DNA of 64,000 nt from Allodiplogaster sudhausi (GCA_945643635.1 CALZFC010000284.1:934001-998000); one strand, 5' to 3'; shown: positions 21,470-33,675, counted from the first letter of the stretch. The notes: generated by a model from the letters alone, not told the origin. Made by a program: numbers and translations.

Positions 21470-24275
21470 CTATTGCAATGGGATCGCAGATGGGGAGGAG
21501 AGGGAGGCGGGAGGTGAGTGCTTGGCCAGGCTGTTGAAAGCTTTCGCGGATCTGATGAAAAACGAATGGTTACGAACGGAGGAGCGAGTGGATGGGTAAG
21601 CAAGGATGAAGGAAAGGCCGCGGGTACGTGAGTTACGAAAATGGAAATAATGGGGAACGCGGTCAGAGATACACCTGTGGCCAAATACAAGACGACGCGC
21701 AAGTGTAAAATCAGAATGTTGTCTGCGAGATAAGAGAGAGGGGAGGGAAAGAGCCTTGTTACGGGTAGCAGGGTTAGGAATATCAGCGCGATTGCTGTAA
21801 CCAAAACAACGGCGGAAAATAAAACGGGTAAAATAGTTCTGGATGCGTTCCAGACGAAGGATATCTTTCTTAAGTCGGGGAGAAAAGACAATGGCGGAGG
21901 ATTCGAGCAAAGGGCGAATGTACAGAGTATAAGCGGAAACAAGGGTATCCTTGTTTTTGGAACGGAGGGAGCGGATGATGGGGTGACATTTGGTTATAGC
22001 CTTGTTAGCAAGATGCGCGCAGTGGGATCAAAAGGAAAGAGTGGAGTCTATAATGATGCCGAGATCTCGGATGTTGTCCACTGGGGTAAGGGGGGCGCCG
22101 TTAAGGTGGTAAGGTAGCTTGGGGTTTAATTTGCCTAAATGGAGAACGGAACACTTGAGGGGGGCGAGAGGGAGTTGCCATTTGTTGGCCCAGGATGCGA
22201 CTTCGTCAATGGCCCCCTTAAATGGAGCATTAGAAGAAGACTTAGTAAATGAGCGAAAAATCTTAAGATCGTCAGCGAAGCAACTGGAATGTACATCATG
22301 TAAAGAGATAAGAGAGGGAAGGTCGCTAGTAAATAGGATAAAAAGGAGAGGACCAAGAACAGTTCCTTGCGGGATTCCGCTAGTGACAGGAAGAGGGGGC
22401 GAGAGGGAGGAGGCGACGCGGACAGAAAAGGTGCGATTGCTGAGGAAGGAGGCGATTAAGAAATACACTTAGGCGGGAAAGAAAGAAGACTAAGCTTATG
22501 GATAAGCTTGGGGTGAGATACACGATCAAAAGCACGGGCGTGATCAAAGTAAATTACATCAGTGAACTGAGAGTTTGCCATTGCGGAGGTCCATAATTCG
22601 AGACAACTTAACATTTGGAAATCGATGGAGCGTTTCGGCCTAAAGCCATATTGTTGATCAGGAATAATATGTGCATCGTTGCAAAAAGAATAGAGTTTCC
22701 TACAAAGCATTCTTTCAAAAAGCGCGAAAATAGCGAGGTTATAGAAATGGGGCGATAGTTGGAAGGGTCAGAGTAAGGTTGCTTCTTCTTAATAGGGATA
22801 ACTATTGACGATTTCCATGCTGAGGGGACAGAGGAAGTGGCATAGGAATAATCATAGATATATTCAAGGGCCTCAGAGATGGGGATGGTTAAGTTCTTAA
22901 TAAAAAGCAAATTAAAGTTATCTGGCGTTTTGCAAGATGAATTCTTCCAAGACTGGATGAGACGACAGATTTCATGACGAGGGAAATTTATAGAAAAATC
23001 AGAAGGAGGACGGGCACGATGATTGGGTGGCAACGAGGGGAGGGAGCCATTGTCAATGGTATAGGCAGATGCGAAGGTGTCGGCTAAAAGTTGGGCCTTA
23101 TCCTTATCCGTGAAACAAGAGGAGCCTGAGGGGGAAGTGAGGGAGTCGACTCCTCGAGGCTTGGCTGATATACGGTTACGCATGAATCGGAAGAAGAGGG
23201 ACTTGTTATTGGATTTAATGACATGTTTCTCTACGTTGCTAGAATACTTATCCATAGCTTTACAATAAAGGGCATTGGCTGAAGCATAAGCTGAACGGGA
23301 TGAGTCAGAGTCAAGGGCTAACATATTGAGCCAAGATTGATAGCGCTTACGTTTGAGGCGGAGGATGTGATTGGGAAGACGGACACCTTGGGAAGAAACT
23401 TTCTTAAAGGGAACAAAAAGATCTTCTACAACACGGAGAGCAGATGTGAATGATTCATACATCATGTTGACATCGGTAAGTCTATGAAAAGGAGCCTAAA
23501 AGAATAATAATCTAAGAGAAATTGACAAGCAGCATGGTAATCAACTTTAGCATAGTCTCTGACATAGGTGAAGGAGGGTTCGGAATGAGGCAGAGAGAGG
23601 GTGGCTTCGATTGCCGAATGATCAGAGTTAAAGAAAGGGGGAGAGAGAGTGACATTTGTAATAAGGGAGGGAGTATTGGATAGGACGAGGTCAAGGAAGT
23701 GATTGTTGCAAGTAGGGGAAGGAGCGAGTTGAGCAAGTTGACACGAGGAAGTAAAGTCATGGAAGAGTCTGGATGAAGGGGAGAGAGAAGAAATGGTGGC
23801 AGGTGGGGAAGGGTTCCATAGAATGTCCGGGTAGTTAAAGTCGCCAAGAAGAATGGTAGGGTGAGGAGCAGAGGAGAGATCTGTGAGAAGCTTGACAAGG
23901 TTAGCGTCAGACGGGCAAGCGGGAGCGCGATAAACTAAGATGAGGCGGATGAGGTCGCTACTGAGGCTAGCGTCGACTGCGAGCAATTCGAATGCGTGGG
24001 GGCGAGAAAGTGACAATAAGGTGGTGGTGGAGATGGAAGAGCGGAAGATCAGGGCAACACCGCCGCCTTTGCGTCTGGTGCGGTCTTGGCGGATAATAGA
24101 GTAATCGGGAGAACCGTTAAGTAGAAAGTTGTCAGGCAAGGAAGAGGTAAGCCATGTCTCAACAATAGCAATGATAGCAAACGAACGGGAGAAGAGGGAT
24201 GATAATTCGTGGGTCTTGTTAACAATAGAACGGGCATTAAAAGAGTATATTGAAGAATTAGTTTGCCTGCGAGTG
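21470..24275 (-). pseudogene. LINE ORF2: endonuclease and reverse transcriptase
   Basis: The endonuclease is recognisable from NARSIVNKTHELSSLF through GGGVALIFRSS, TILLGDFNYPDILW and NSDHSAIEATLS (24260-23600). The reverse transcriptase spans about 23460-22030: SSIVIPIKKKQPYSDPSNYR, IIPDQQYGFRPKRS, VIYFDHARAFDRVSHPKL, SGIPQGTVLGPLLF and the catalytic FADDLK. The C-terminal SPRLKKDILRLERIQNYF follows near 21860. The frame changes near 23490, 22720 and 22465, and a TGA interrupts the frame near 22027, between DSTLSF and SHCAHLANK. The usual LDF-x-KAFD motif reads YFDHARAFD. Confidence 0.85.
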
Positions 24276-24282
24276 GCACTAG

Positions 24283-25516
24283 TTAAAAATGGGGGAGGGG
24301 GTGGTAGTAGTGGAAAGGGGGAGTGGGATTGAGAGAGAGAGGGGCGAAGCGGTTGTTAGTGGTGAAGTCGGGGTTAGGGGGATGGTAGTTAGGCGGCGGG
24401 TTGGTGTAGATGGGAGGAGAGGAGACAAAGTGAGAGAGCGGCTGTGGCGGCTGGAAGTGATTGGGAGAGAGAGAAGGAGGTGGAAGAGAGGGGAGATAAG
24501 ACGCGCGATGAGGTGGTTGGGATGGGGGGGGAGTGGGTACGCGGCCCACAGCGGCGGCGTAAGAGGGGTTAGAGAAGAGGGGAGTGGGGATGGTGTTAGT
24601 ATGGGAGGGCCGGCGGGTGGCCATGCGAGATTGAGGGGGGCGAGGGGGGCGAGAGGTGGGGGCCGTGCGATGGCCGGGGGGTTTGGCGAAGAAGCGCGAG
24701 TAGTCTGGGAGCTTCGGGGGTGGGGATGATGCCACGCTCTGCGAACGTGCGCGAGGGGAGGATGTAACAGTTGGAATAGGAAGAAGAGTGGCGGAGCTTG
24801 TGGGATCTGGCGATGGCCAGCGCCTGGAACTTGGATGTGGGGAGGATCACTTTCAAAGGGTTAGAAGCATTGGGGCGGGGGTGATCTACCAGCGGGTAGA
24901 CAGAGATGGGGAGACATGGGACACCAAGGGTATCCAAAGGCCAACGACAGAGTTAAAGTAGGAGTAAGCAGTGTGAGTGGGGGTGTTTCCGTGTTGGACT
25001 GGGAGGCCATAGATGACGAGAGCTCGGCGCCGCTCGTGTCTGTCTCTAATCTCGTCGTCCGTCTCCCGGGAATAGTCCCAGGGAGGGGGGGAGGACGAAG
25101 AGGTGGAGGGGGGATTTCATCAGAAGGAGTCATGTCAACAGGGCATGAGAAACATTTGCAGAAGCATTAGTGGCAGCAGGAATTGGCTTTGGGGGCACAA
25201 CAGTAAGTGGTGAGTTATATGATTCGATTTTGTCCGTGAGGACAAGAATGGACGCGGAGAGTTCACTGATTGTCAGGTCCTTGATAGCCGCGTTGGACTC
25301 GAGCGAAGAGACGGAGGAGGAGAGAGAGGCGATGGTGGACTTGTGCGCGGACAGCTCTTCTACGAGGAAGTCGATGACGTCGTCCAACTCCAAGGTGGCG
25401 GAGGGGGAGCCGTCGTCATCCGCTGCGGCGCGCTTCCTTCTCTGCCTTCTGCACTGGAGAAAAGAGGAGACAGCAGAGAGATCAAGGGGTTCAGTCATGA
25501 ATGATGACTTAACCAA
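24283..25516 (-). pseudogene. LINE ORF1 region
   Basis: Broken frames for a non-LTR ORF1 protein. The 25516-25130 segment has a heptad-like region (SAHKSTIASLSSSVSSLES, AIKDLTISELSASILVLTDK). Next comes a segment near 24850 with LKVILPTSKFQALAIARSHK, which resembles the nucleic-acid-binding part of some CR1/Jockey ORF1 proteins. It closes with a very Pro/Ser-rich tail. The pieces lie in different frames. Confidence 0.6.
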
Positions 25517-25743
25517 GAAGGGGCCAGTAGATCAAATTCGGTTTTGCCCTTGGCCCAAGGGGAAGAGCTAAGGACGGGCAGGAAAAAGATGGTCACGGAA
25601 GATGAAGGTGAACCTGTTGAGGTGCCTGTTGAAGTGGGTTAGGCCCCCAGGCACGAGGGGCGTCGCGAAGGAAGTCGGGTCGGCTCTTGAGAGGAGCGGA
25701 GCACGGATCGACCGCTCTGAGTGAGGCGAGAGCGGGTGAGTGA

Positions 25744-25792
25744 ACAGAGAGCGATATATGTATCTCTATAGAGAGAAAGAGCGATGAACAGA

Positions 25793-25839
<47 letters not shown>

Positions 25840-26040
25840 AAAAGAGAAAGTGACAGAGATAGAAAAGAGAGATGATGATAGTCGATGATTCTCACTTCAT
25901 AGCATATCATTTCTCTTCCTTCCTTCTCCTCTTCTTCTTCTTCTCTCCCTCTCTCTCCCTCTCTATTCTCCCTCTCTCATTTTTGCTCGTTCTTAAATCA
26001 GATGCGATTACCGAAGCCTTCTTTTTAAACCGAATTTGAT
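25744..26040. repeat. Duplicated segment, copy B part 1
   Basis: Direct repeat of 20461-20769, lying immediately beyond the 5' side of the LINE. Confidence 0.95.
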
Positions 26041-26053
26041 CTAAGCCTAAGTG

Positions 26054-26086
<33 letters not shown>

Positions 26087-26089
26087 GGA

Positions 26090-26335
26090 AAGAGAGAGAA
26101 GGAGAAGGAGATTGAGAAGAAACGCATGTTAGAAGCATATCGACGACTGAGCTTATCAAATGATGGCATGGTAAAAATAAATCGGGAATACGGAGCATGG
26201 CGAAGAATAAAATGAAGAATTGGCAGGAGAAAAAAGCTCAGAATTTCGCGAAAGCAAATGGGAACTTCTGAAGGCAAGAAGAAATCGGCTTGTTCACGTG
26301 CTCCTTGAAAGCGGGCGTATCAACATGCAGCGACG
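26090..26335. repeat. Duplicated segment, copy B part 3
   Basis: Direct repeat of about 18690-18935, including part of an exon of the coiled-coil gene (DTPAFKEHVNKPISSC in the untranslated-frame reading). It is cut off shortly after that exon's middle and joined to part 4. Confidence 0.85.
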
Positions 26336-26344
26336 GCTGGGGTC

Positions 26345-26371
26345 TTTTTTTTACCATTTGTTTCGCGGGTT

Positions 26372-26413
<42 letters not shown>

Positions 26414-26760
26414 ACAGATTTTATTTCTAGAGATATGTACGTACATTCTTTTATTATTGTTGTACTTTTATAGTTCTGCTCTTTTTAATGTTGCAACTAG
26501 TCAAATAAACTATGTATATTTACATATGCAAAGGAGGCTGTCATTTATTTATCTGCACTTTTTCGACGTGAATTGTTTTTAAGTTATCACGTCCCGGGAG
26601 CTTTGATTTGTGTAGAATGACCGATTGTACCTCATATCCTCTCAGATTCCCATCGGCGGACGGTTGGTTCTCTTACTTCTCTTGCCTGTTCAATTTCCCG
26701 ATATTTTTTTCCAGAGTTGTTAATCTTCTCAATATATTTTAGATTGTTCACGAAATGGCA
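26345..26760. repeat. Duplicated segment, copy B part 4
   Basis: Direct repeat of 19462-19950. It ends at ATGGCA, which is the start codon region of the gene at 26755. Confidence 0.9.
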
Positions 26761-27844
26761 GAGAAAGCGAATCAAATGGAAAAGGTTGGCGTTTGATTAC
26801 CATTTTTCCAGTTATAAATTACTAAGGGTAATGAAATCTAGTTTCAGTTAATTTAATAAATAAATTAAACTTGCAGGGGATGTCTTCAGCGGCGACTTTC
26901 TTGCACGTCAGTCGTCTCTGCCGCAAGGTGGGATTGTAATGGAATCAGATTAACATATAGTTTTTCCTCAAAGAAAAACATGGCGAGATGTAAGCAAATT
27001 CGTGTAAATTCAGATGTCAAAGAAGACTTTCATTCGACTGGCCAAGACGGAGTGCGACCTTGAACACGAAAAGCGACGACAATTGGAGGAGGAGGACGAG
27101 GTCGAGCAGTGGCAGACGAAGGGTTTGTCTTCGGACTGCAGTCGGCAGCCGAAATCGGGAAGAGAAAATGGAATGATTCCTCTTTGCAGTGGTCCGCGAG
27201 AACAGCAAGGACGTCATCACTTCCTCGATCGACAACTGCGACCCGACCATTGGATCCGGTTCGGCTTCTTCTTCGAATTAAACCAAGATTATTTCCTCTC
27301 CTTTGAGATCCCGAGTCTCGCTGTCGACGCGAAGGGCTGAACGCGAAGTTGGAGCGTCGCCTCAGCAAGAATCGCATGAGTCTCCCGAGCGAGAGCGGAT
27401 CCAGCAAAGATATTATGCTGTTAGTTACTTCGGAAAAGAGAAGATGTAGGAGAATTTGAGATCAAAATGATACCGTGTTAACACAAATGATTCATTACAG
27501 AAGTCATTGCAGATCCTCTGGTTCTGAGCAGAAGAAGCGTCGCTCTTCGAGGAAGCGTAAATCGTCGAAGGAGAAGAAGCCTTGCGGGTCGGAGAAGAAG
27601 GAAAAGCAGCCGGGAAGCCTCTGCTTCGGCATCTCCACTGAGGTCTCCCTGCTCTCTCTCCACTCAGATCTCTCCTTCAATCTGTTATTAAATATTTATA
27701 TTTAAAAAGAATTCGCTGTAATTCCTTTGGCAGGTGTGCGTGAATCTGGGAAAGGGCGCGCGAGTCCGAGTGGACATGGATGCCAGGGATGGCCGCACCC
27801 ACTCCGTCGTCATCAACGGACGCCAATTCATCCTCGCTGACTAG
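26755..27844 (+). CDS. Small basic orphan protein
   Basis: Spliced gene of seven short exons that hold frame: MAEKANQMEK, GMSSAATFLHVSRLCRK, then MSKKTFIRLAKTECDLEHEK with a charged helix, VRENSKDVITSSIDNCDPTIG, LNAKLERRLSKNRMSLPSES, a Lys/Ser-rich exon SSRKRKSSKEKKPCGSEKK, and a last exon NLGKGARVRVDMDARDG ending NGRQFILAD before TAG at 27842. No known family is recognised. The Lys/Arg-rich stretch suggests a nuclear or nucleic-acid-associated protein, as an inference only. The start codon lies at the very edge of the segment duplicated from 19.5-19.95 kb, so promoter and first codons are shared with a non-coding copy. It is convergent with SMN. Confidence 0.6.
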
Positions 27845-28520
27845 TCTCTGCCCCTCTCTGCTCTCTCCTCTCTACCCGCTCTTTCCTCTGCTTCCCTCTC
27901 CCTCTTCTCTTTCGAGCTTCTTCCCTCTCCATCAATCGCCCTTTTTGTAGATAAACTTAATTTCAATTTCGTTCTTTGACTTCTCATGGCAACTTTAGCA
28001 TAACAGTAAGCATTGATCAAGTGTTTTTTGACTAAAATGTGACTGACCGAAAGATTCGTGTCTTAGTTATCGATAGATGATTGTATAAAAGTCGAAATCA
28101 TGCAAATCAATTTACTAGTCAAGGACAGGAGCTTCGTGAGGCACTTTTCAACAATTTCATTCGTTAAAAAAAATGAAATCATACAAAATAGAACGTGGAA
28201 ATCATACGGAATAACGATCAATATAATCACAAGAATGTGATTGTAGAGGACAAGCGAACGAAGAGTGCAGGCGCCATACAGAAAGGGCACATTGGAATGT
28301 TCTTTCGCTATCTGGAGGAACCCTCGGGGTCTGAGATCTGCTGCTGCCGCTTCATGTCTCGTATCGCCTCAATTTATTCAATCATTATCTCCCTCTTCGA
28401 TCTCACTTTCTCTCTCTCTCTCTCTCTCTCATCCTTGCTTTCTCTCACTCTCACCCTGACTCTCTCTCTCTCTGTCTCTCTCTTTCACGCCACCCTGACT
28501 CTCTCTCTCTCTCTCTCCAC
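27845..28520. other. Intergenic between convergent genes
   Basis: About 680 bp between the orphan gene stop and the SMN stop. It contains pyrimidine-rich sequence right after 27844 and a (CT)n tract at about 28405-28520. No coding exon is seen. Confidence 0.6.
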
Positions 28521-29268
28521 TCAAACCTGATAGTATCCTGTATGGTATCCATTCATGTACCATGACATGAGCATGCTCGCTTGAGCTTCTTCCTCTGATG
28601 GACACTGCAGGCCAGAGAATGATGGAGGAGGGGGCGGAGCCAGAGAAGGTATCTCAAAATAAAAGAGGAATAAACTCAAATGGTTAAACAACATTTTGAT
28701 AGTACCTGACTTGGTGTCTATGCCGTGAGAAAACGAAATAAGAAAAAGGAAAAAAAAGTCTAACCGGTGCTCGGAATCTCTGGCCTGAAAACGACGACAT
28801 TCGCTTTCTCCGATCTTCCTGCAACTTCTTGTGTTATCTGTGGCTTTCATCATAGACTGAAGCTAGACCAATACGTTTTCTCTGTCAAGAGCATTAGACT
28901 GAGTAGTTTAACTATGGCCAGTCGATGAGAGAAAGAAAAAAAGTAAGAGAGAAAGAAAGAAACAAATAGAGAAAGGGAAAGAGAGGGAAGTGAAAGCGAT
29001 CCAGGATTAATGACTCGTAAGACTGCAAGGGGGAATAGCAATGGATCTACCTTTCTAGTAGTAATTTGCTTGGAGAGAATGGCATTTGCGGAGGAGGCAG
29101 TGGGATTGAACGTCGAAGACGAGGAAGCTGTGGCCGTGGCCACATCTGCGTTCATTTCAACACTCTCGCTGACCTCGCCCTCCTCTGCTGCGTCCTCCCT
29201 GCAAGAGGAAGAGAGAGATAAAGAGAGAGAGATAGAGAGAGAGATAGAGAGGGAGAGAGAGAGGGAGA

Positions 29269-29312
<44 letters not shown>

Positions 29313-30155
29313 CGAGCCAGAATCACAGAACAAGAATCGATAGCAAATTAACTTACAATAAGAAGAAGAAAAAAAAGCTAAAGTGAACAAACATGTCCTG
29401 TCAATAGTACAAACATGTCTAGCAAAAAAAAATCAAGCAAAAGGAACAGACGTCGTCAAATCGGCTATTTCGACTATTTCGACGGTTTCGTATCCTTCGT
29501 AGCGGATCTCCGCTTTCCCCTCAGCGAGCAAGAGTCTCTGAAACAAGCGGATACTTCGAGAAACCCATGGGGGGCATTCACTAATAGGAGCAGTTGGGAA
29601 CAAGATTTAAAGAAGTTCAATCTTCCCACTTTCAGCCAGTGTTCAGTGTGGTATGCCACGTGGAACAATGGTTCTCTCTCTCTCTCGCATCTCTTAAAAT
29701 GTCATAATATGTTGCTGGCACCTTAATCGTAGCCTTGTAATAGTATCCATCTTCGAAGGGAGCCATGCACACATCGCCAACTCGCCACTGCAAATACAAT
29801 GACGCCTTGAAGATAACATCACTTCGAAATGGGAAGTTAAAATTACCCAATAAAAAGAATTTATCTTATCAAGAAGAATTTTTGAAATGCAAACCGACAT
29901 TGCCAACAGTGCCTTGAGAGGAGCTTCCATTTACAGACTTCGAAGCACCAATATTTTCCTATAAATATGAACTTATTCGTCGAGGAAGTGCTGACTGTGA
30001 GTTGATGTGGCAATATTAACACTCAAAATGTATTCATTGAATAAGACAAGGAGTGAAGTAATAAACGACCGTACATAAGTGCTGCTGATGGATTCTTCAT
30101 ACATCTGAATGAGAGCAGAGTCGTCCCAGATCTCCGCCATCTCGCTCTCCTTCAT
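28521..30155 (-). CDS. SMN1: Survival motor neuron protein homologue
   Basis: SMN is the core of the complex that loads Sm rings on spliceosomal snRNAs. All three hallmark parts are present. The Gemin2-binding motif is EIWDDSALIQMYEESIS near 30130. The Tudor domain is split over two exons: WRVGDVCMAPFEDGYYYKA near 29790, then GKAEIRYEGYETVEIVEIAD near 29530-29460. The Pro-rich run LAPPPPPSFSGL is followed by the C-terminal YG box MLMSWYMNGYHTGYY near 28570-28530, ending QV and TGA at 28521-28523. I chose ATG 30155 because it gives an open frame into the Gemin2 motif; an ATG five codons on is also possible. Intervening exons encode a Glu/Ser/Ala-rich linker. A 63-bp stray copy of the second Tudor exon lies at 19957. 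SMN follows TSPO on the same strand, 686 bp apart. Confidence 0.92.
29210..29310. repeat. GA/GATA microsatellite in SMN intron
   Basis: Long GA-rich tract with GATA variants inside an SMN intron, pyrimidine-rich on the coding strand. Confidence 0.85.
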
Positions 30156-30841
30156 TCCCTTCAAACATAAACAATTCATGCATATTCCTGCGCATTTTGC
30201 GAGTACGAGAAGAAATTTTCTTCTCAATAAACAAATTAAGAAACCCGATTGAAGAGCGTCTCCCTTGGCATTGACAGCAGCTGATCGTAGAGAATCTAGA
30301 GAAACCACTACACTTCCTCAATTCAAGACTATCACCATTCCATCGAAAGCACACTCTGGTGTTATTTCACTCCAGGTATTCATTCAGTCGAAATTGCTAA
30401 ACGACGTATCTAGGTTTCGTGTTTGCAATCCACAAGAACTTGTGCAAGACTTTTTATTCAAAGTATGCCATGAATTAAATTAAGAGTTGGCAAAGCGAAG
30501 ACATTCAAACGAAACTCGCTGCTTGGCCAAATATAAGTAACGGATTCTACCACGGAATAAGAGGTTAGTAGTTAAATCAGGCCAAAATATATACAGCAGT
30601 GCAAGAAATCGCGCATTACTGGCATCATGGAGTTCTAAGCACGATTAAAACCATAATAAAAAAAGACAAGAATTCAGACACAAACAACTTGCCATTTATT
30701 CGCTTCATAAATCCGAAGAAGAAATTTAATGGACAAGTTGTTTCTGCCTTTTGGAAGCATTAACCAGCACTTTCCGCTCTATGAAATCTAAAGAGTGAAT
30801 ACGGAAGCCAGTCTCTTGTCTACCGTATCCACCACAACTTC

Positions 30842-33094
30842 TTAGAGATCCTGAACTGGATCGTTTTCCTTCTTGATGGCGTAAGTGAAGAAGGCGTAGA
30901 ATGCAGTCCAAACAGCGTAAGGAGCGAGCCAGTAGCCGGCCGGCTTGTGAATCTGATTGTTATCAGTTATCACACTTTTCCGCTTCTCTCAGATCTCACA
31001 CGACGAAGAAACAATTCAAAATAAGGGCACTTTAGTTAATATATTATACTAATAAAAAATACATATATATCGAACCTTGTAAAAGAGGAAGGCCGCAGCG
31101 ACGGCGCTAGCATGAATCAGGATCGTATTCCGGGCCAGCTGCAAGTACAGTATTGAGAAAAGCACTCAGCAGTTGTACAATCATGAAAGTTCGCTTTAAA
31201 GCTTTTGGCCATCGGGCACTATAAATGAGAAGCGTGCAGTGAGGAGACAAAGTCAAATTAAACAGATATTGAAAGAAAAGTAGAGTATTTTCTGGAGAAA
31301 CTGCAGTAATAGAGAAAGCGGCCCCTTGACTGACACAGCTGAGATTCTTCTTCTTCATGAGAGGGATCGTCGCGCCCACAAAGACGATGTTCGCAGCGTA
31401 GACCCCGAGGGCGAGGCGAGTGTCGTTGTAGTCGAAGCCTGGACTTGTTACGCATTATTCCACTCTTTTATAATACATATAAGTGATAATATTGACAGAA
31501 ATAAAGTGACCATGAGAATGGAATGCGCAAAGAATGATTGATTCGAAGAGAAAACCCGCTGGCCTCCTCCATGCTTCCACACGAGATAGCTGGCATAGCC
31601 GATCGGAGCAACCGCGGCCAAGTCAACCGCAGAGAGAAGCTTCACGTTCCGCGGCGAGAGGTACGAAGGTTTCTTCAGCGTCTGTTAACAACCAATGTCA
31701 CGGAATTATCAGTTTTTTTTAAAGAAATCAGGACAGTTGCTACGTCTTGAATATACTCAATTGGTAAGCGAATGAACGCTAAAAGTGCATAGATCTAAGG
31801 CTCTCCAACCGACCTCCCACCACTTGGTGGTCGCGTGGTCCTTCATGTAGACGTAGACTCCGGCAGTGCCCAGCGCGGCAGGCACCAGACTGGCCAGAGC
31901 GGCATTCCTCGTGTCTTCTCCACTCCAGAGGGGCATGATGGAGGACGCCGGGTCTGCACGAGAAAAGAACTCACTTTGGGCAGCTGATATCAAAAAGAAG
32001 ACAACAAATCCTTTGGCTTGAAGGCAGCACAATTTTGAGAATCAGCATGATATATTATGAGGATGCAATGAGAGAGGATGATGTAAGAATGACAAGAGAA
32101 ATAGCTGGGAATCATTCTCAAGAGGTCTTTTCATCACTTCTTGCTGCTAGTGAGAAGATGACTTCATCGGCAAGGGAGAGGGAAGCTGGGAGAGGAGAGA
32201 AAGAGAGAGCAGGACATTGGGCAGCAGATCTCCCTTGTGATGGACACGTGATAGAGTAAGATGAGAGACGAGGCTGAGATTGATGCAGAGAAAGGGCGAG
32301 ATCATATGGAGAGAGAGAGAGAGAGCGATAGAGAGACGAGAGACTAGGCAAAGATAGAGAGATGTAGAGAAAGGGCGAGAGGATAGGGAGAGAAAGAGAA
32401 AGTGAGAGAGGGTGGAGAGAGAGAGAAAGAGAGAAATAGCAGTTAGCAACCATCCCAGACGGAACAAACGACAGCCTGACGGAAGAGTAGGAAAAATACG
32501 AAATAAGTGGTAGGTGAAGGAATGGGCAGAATTCAAAAATGAAATGAAATTCGCGTGCCCTGAACACTCCGATTGCACCCAGCAAATCAGAGTGATGCGC
32601 TGTCCATTCGTATGCAAGCAGCTGTTACCAAATGTGCATCTTCAATTCCCTTTCCCGAACAGCCAAATATGGAGAAGAACTTCTGGTCGAATCTACGATT
32701 TTTATTCCCGAATGTGGAAATCAGTCCGATATGCGAGCAGAAAAGGATAAATGAGGAAGCTGAGTCGATATGGTTAGAAAGGGGACAAAGAACTAAGATT
32801 CCCTCGCGGGCCCAGTCGATGTTTGCGGCCAAACGAGTAAACAATCGAAGGAGGAGACTCAGTTTAAAGGGAAGAGTGTGAGTGAGAGTGCAGAGAAGTA
32901 GAACGAGAGTAGTAGAACGAGAAAAGTACTCATAAAAGCAGTAAGCGGAATTACGCTGAATTGTAACTCTTAAATGGGAACGAACCCTTGACTTTAAAGT
33001 CGCCGTGAATGTGAGCACACTCAACGTGGGGGGATTCTGACTGTCGTTCGACGAAAGGGAAAGCTGGCGAGAGCTTGCCCTTGAGGCTATCCAT
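30842..33094 (-). CDS. TSPO: Translocator protein TSPO homologue
   Basis: TSPO is a five-helix outer mitochondrial membrane protein that binds porphyrins and cholesterol. Exons 32986-33094, 31814-31953, 31564-31681 and two downstream join in frame. The family signatures are TTKWWETLKKPSYLSPRN, VAPIGYASYLVWKHGGG, DTRLALGVYAANIVFVGATI and GYWLAPYAVWTAFYAFFTY. Hydrophobic stretches correspond to five helices. The first exon adds about 40 residues (MDSLKGKLSPAFPFVERQSE...) before the usual N terminus at MPLWSGEDTRN, so a shorter form starting at 31936 is possible. Intron 3 keeps frame only with a GC donor (31562-31563) and the acceptor at 31439. The WAPY-like cholesterol region near the C terminus is partly changed from the vertebrate pattern. 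Stop TAA at 30842-30844. Confidence 0.85.
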
Positions 33095-33632
33095 TTCTTC
33101 TTCTTCTCAACCAATACACAACTCGAGGTTGTGGAAGGAAGAGCAAAGGGAGGAGTGGTGGGGGCAGCAGAAAGGGGTGGCTGATGGCGGGGGGCTACTT
33201 ACGCCACCACCCGTCTTTCTCTCCCTCTGCACTCCCAATTCCCATGCTCTCTCGCCCTCTCACCAGCGCAACTCTCTCACGTTACTCTACGACATCGCTT
33301 CTTCTCTCTTGCTACATTTACATTCTCCTTCATTTCCATACTCTATCTGCAAGATGAGTTGACGAACAACAAATCATCTCTGTAGAAACACACGCTTTCA
33401 TCATAGATGCAGCCACCAACCATATCACCTATCCTACACCTCCCTCCTCTCCATCAAACCCTCAGGACATTCTCTCGCAGTCCTTTCTCTATTTCTAACT
33501 CTAGTATTCTTTTTCATACTTTGATAGTTTAAAAATAGTAGTGGAAAGCAGTAGTAGAAGTTATGAGTGGCATAAGGTCATCTAGAGGAAGTTATGCAAT
33601 ACAAGGAGAAATGTGCAAGTGTTCTAGCAAAG

Positions 33633-33675
<43 letters not shown>

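Larger units (their letters stand above)
21055..25700 (-). mobile_element. Decayed non-LTR retrotransposon, CR1/Jockey type
   Basis: Reads right to left: a Pro-rich ORF1 region (25516-24283), then ORF2 with an endonuclease and a reverse transcriptase (about 24275-21470), a short 3' region, and a (GATT)5 tail at 21055-21074 as written on the plus strand. A tandem-repeat tail instead of poly(A) and the LERIQNYFTR-type C-terminal motif fit the CR1/Jockey group. The 5' end is uncertain, lying between about 25520 and 25743. Frameshifts and a stop show it is not competent. Confidence 0.85.

Noticed and set aside
22119..22472. Plus-strand frame of 117 codons
   Set aside because: Antisense of the LINE reverse transcriptase, whose motifs are clear on the other strand.
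24289..24729. Gly/Arg-rich plus-strand frame
   Set aside because: Antisense shadow of the Pro-rich LINE ORF1 tail.
28521..33094. TSPO and SMN as a nematode operon
   Set aside because: They share a strand and order, but the 686-bp spacing is wider than usual for operons and no splice-leader acceptor could be shown. Left open rather than claimed.
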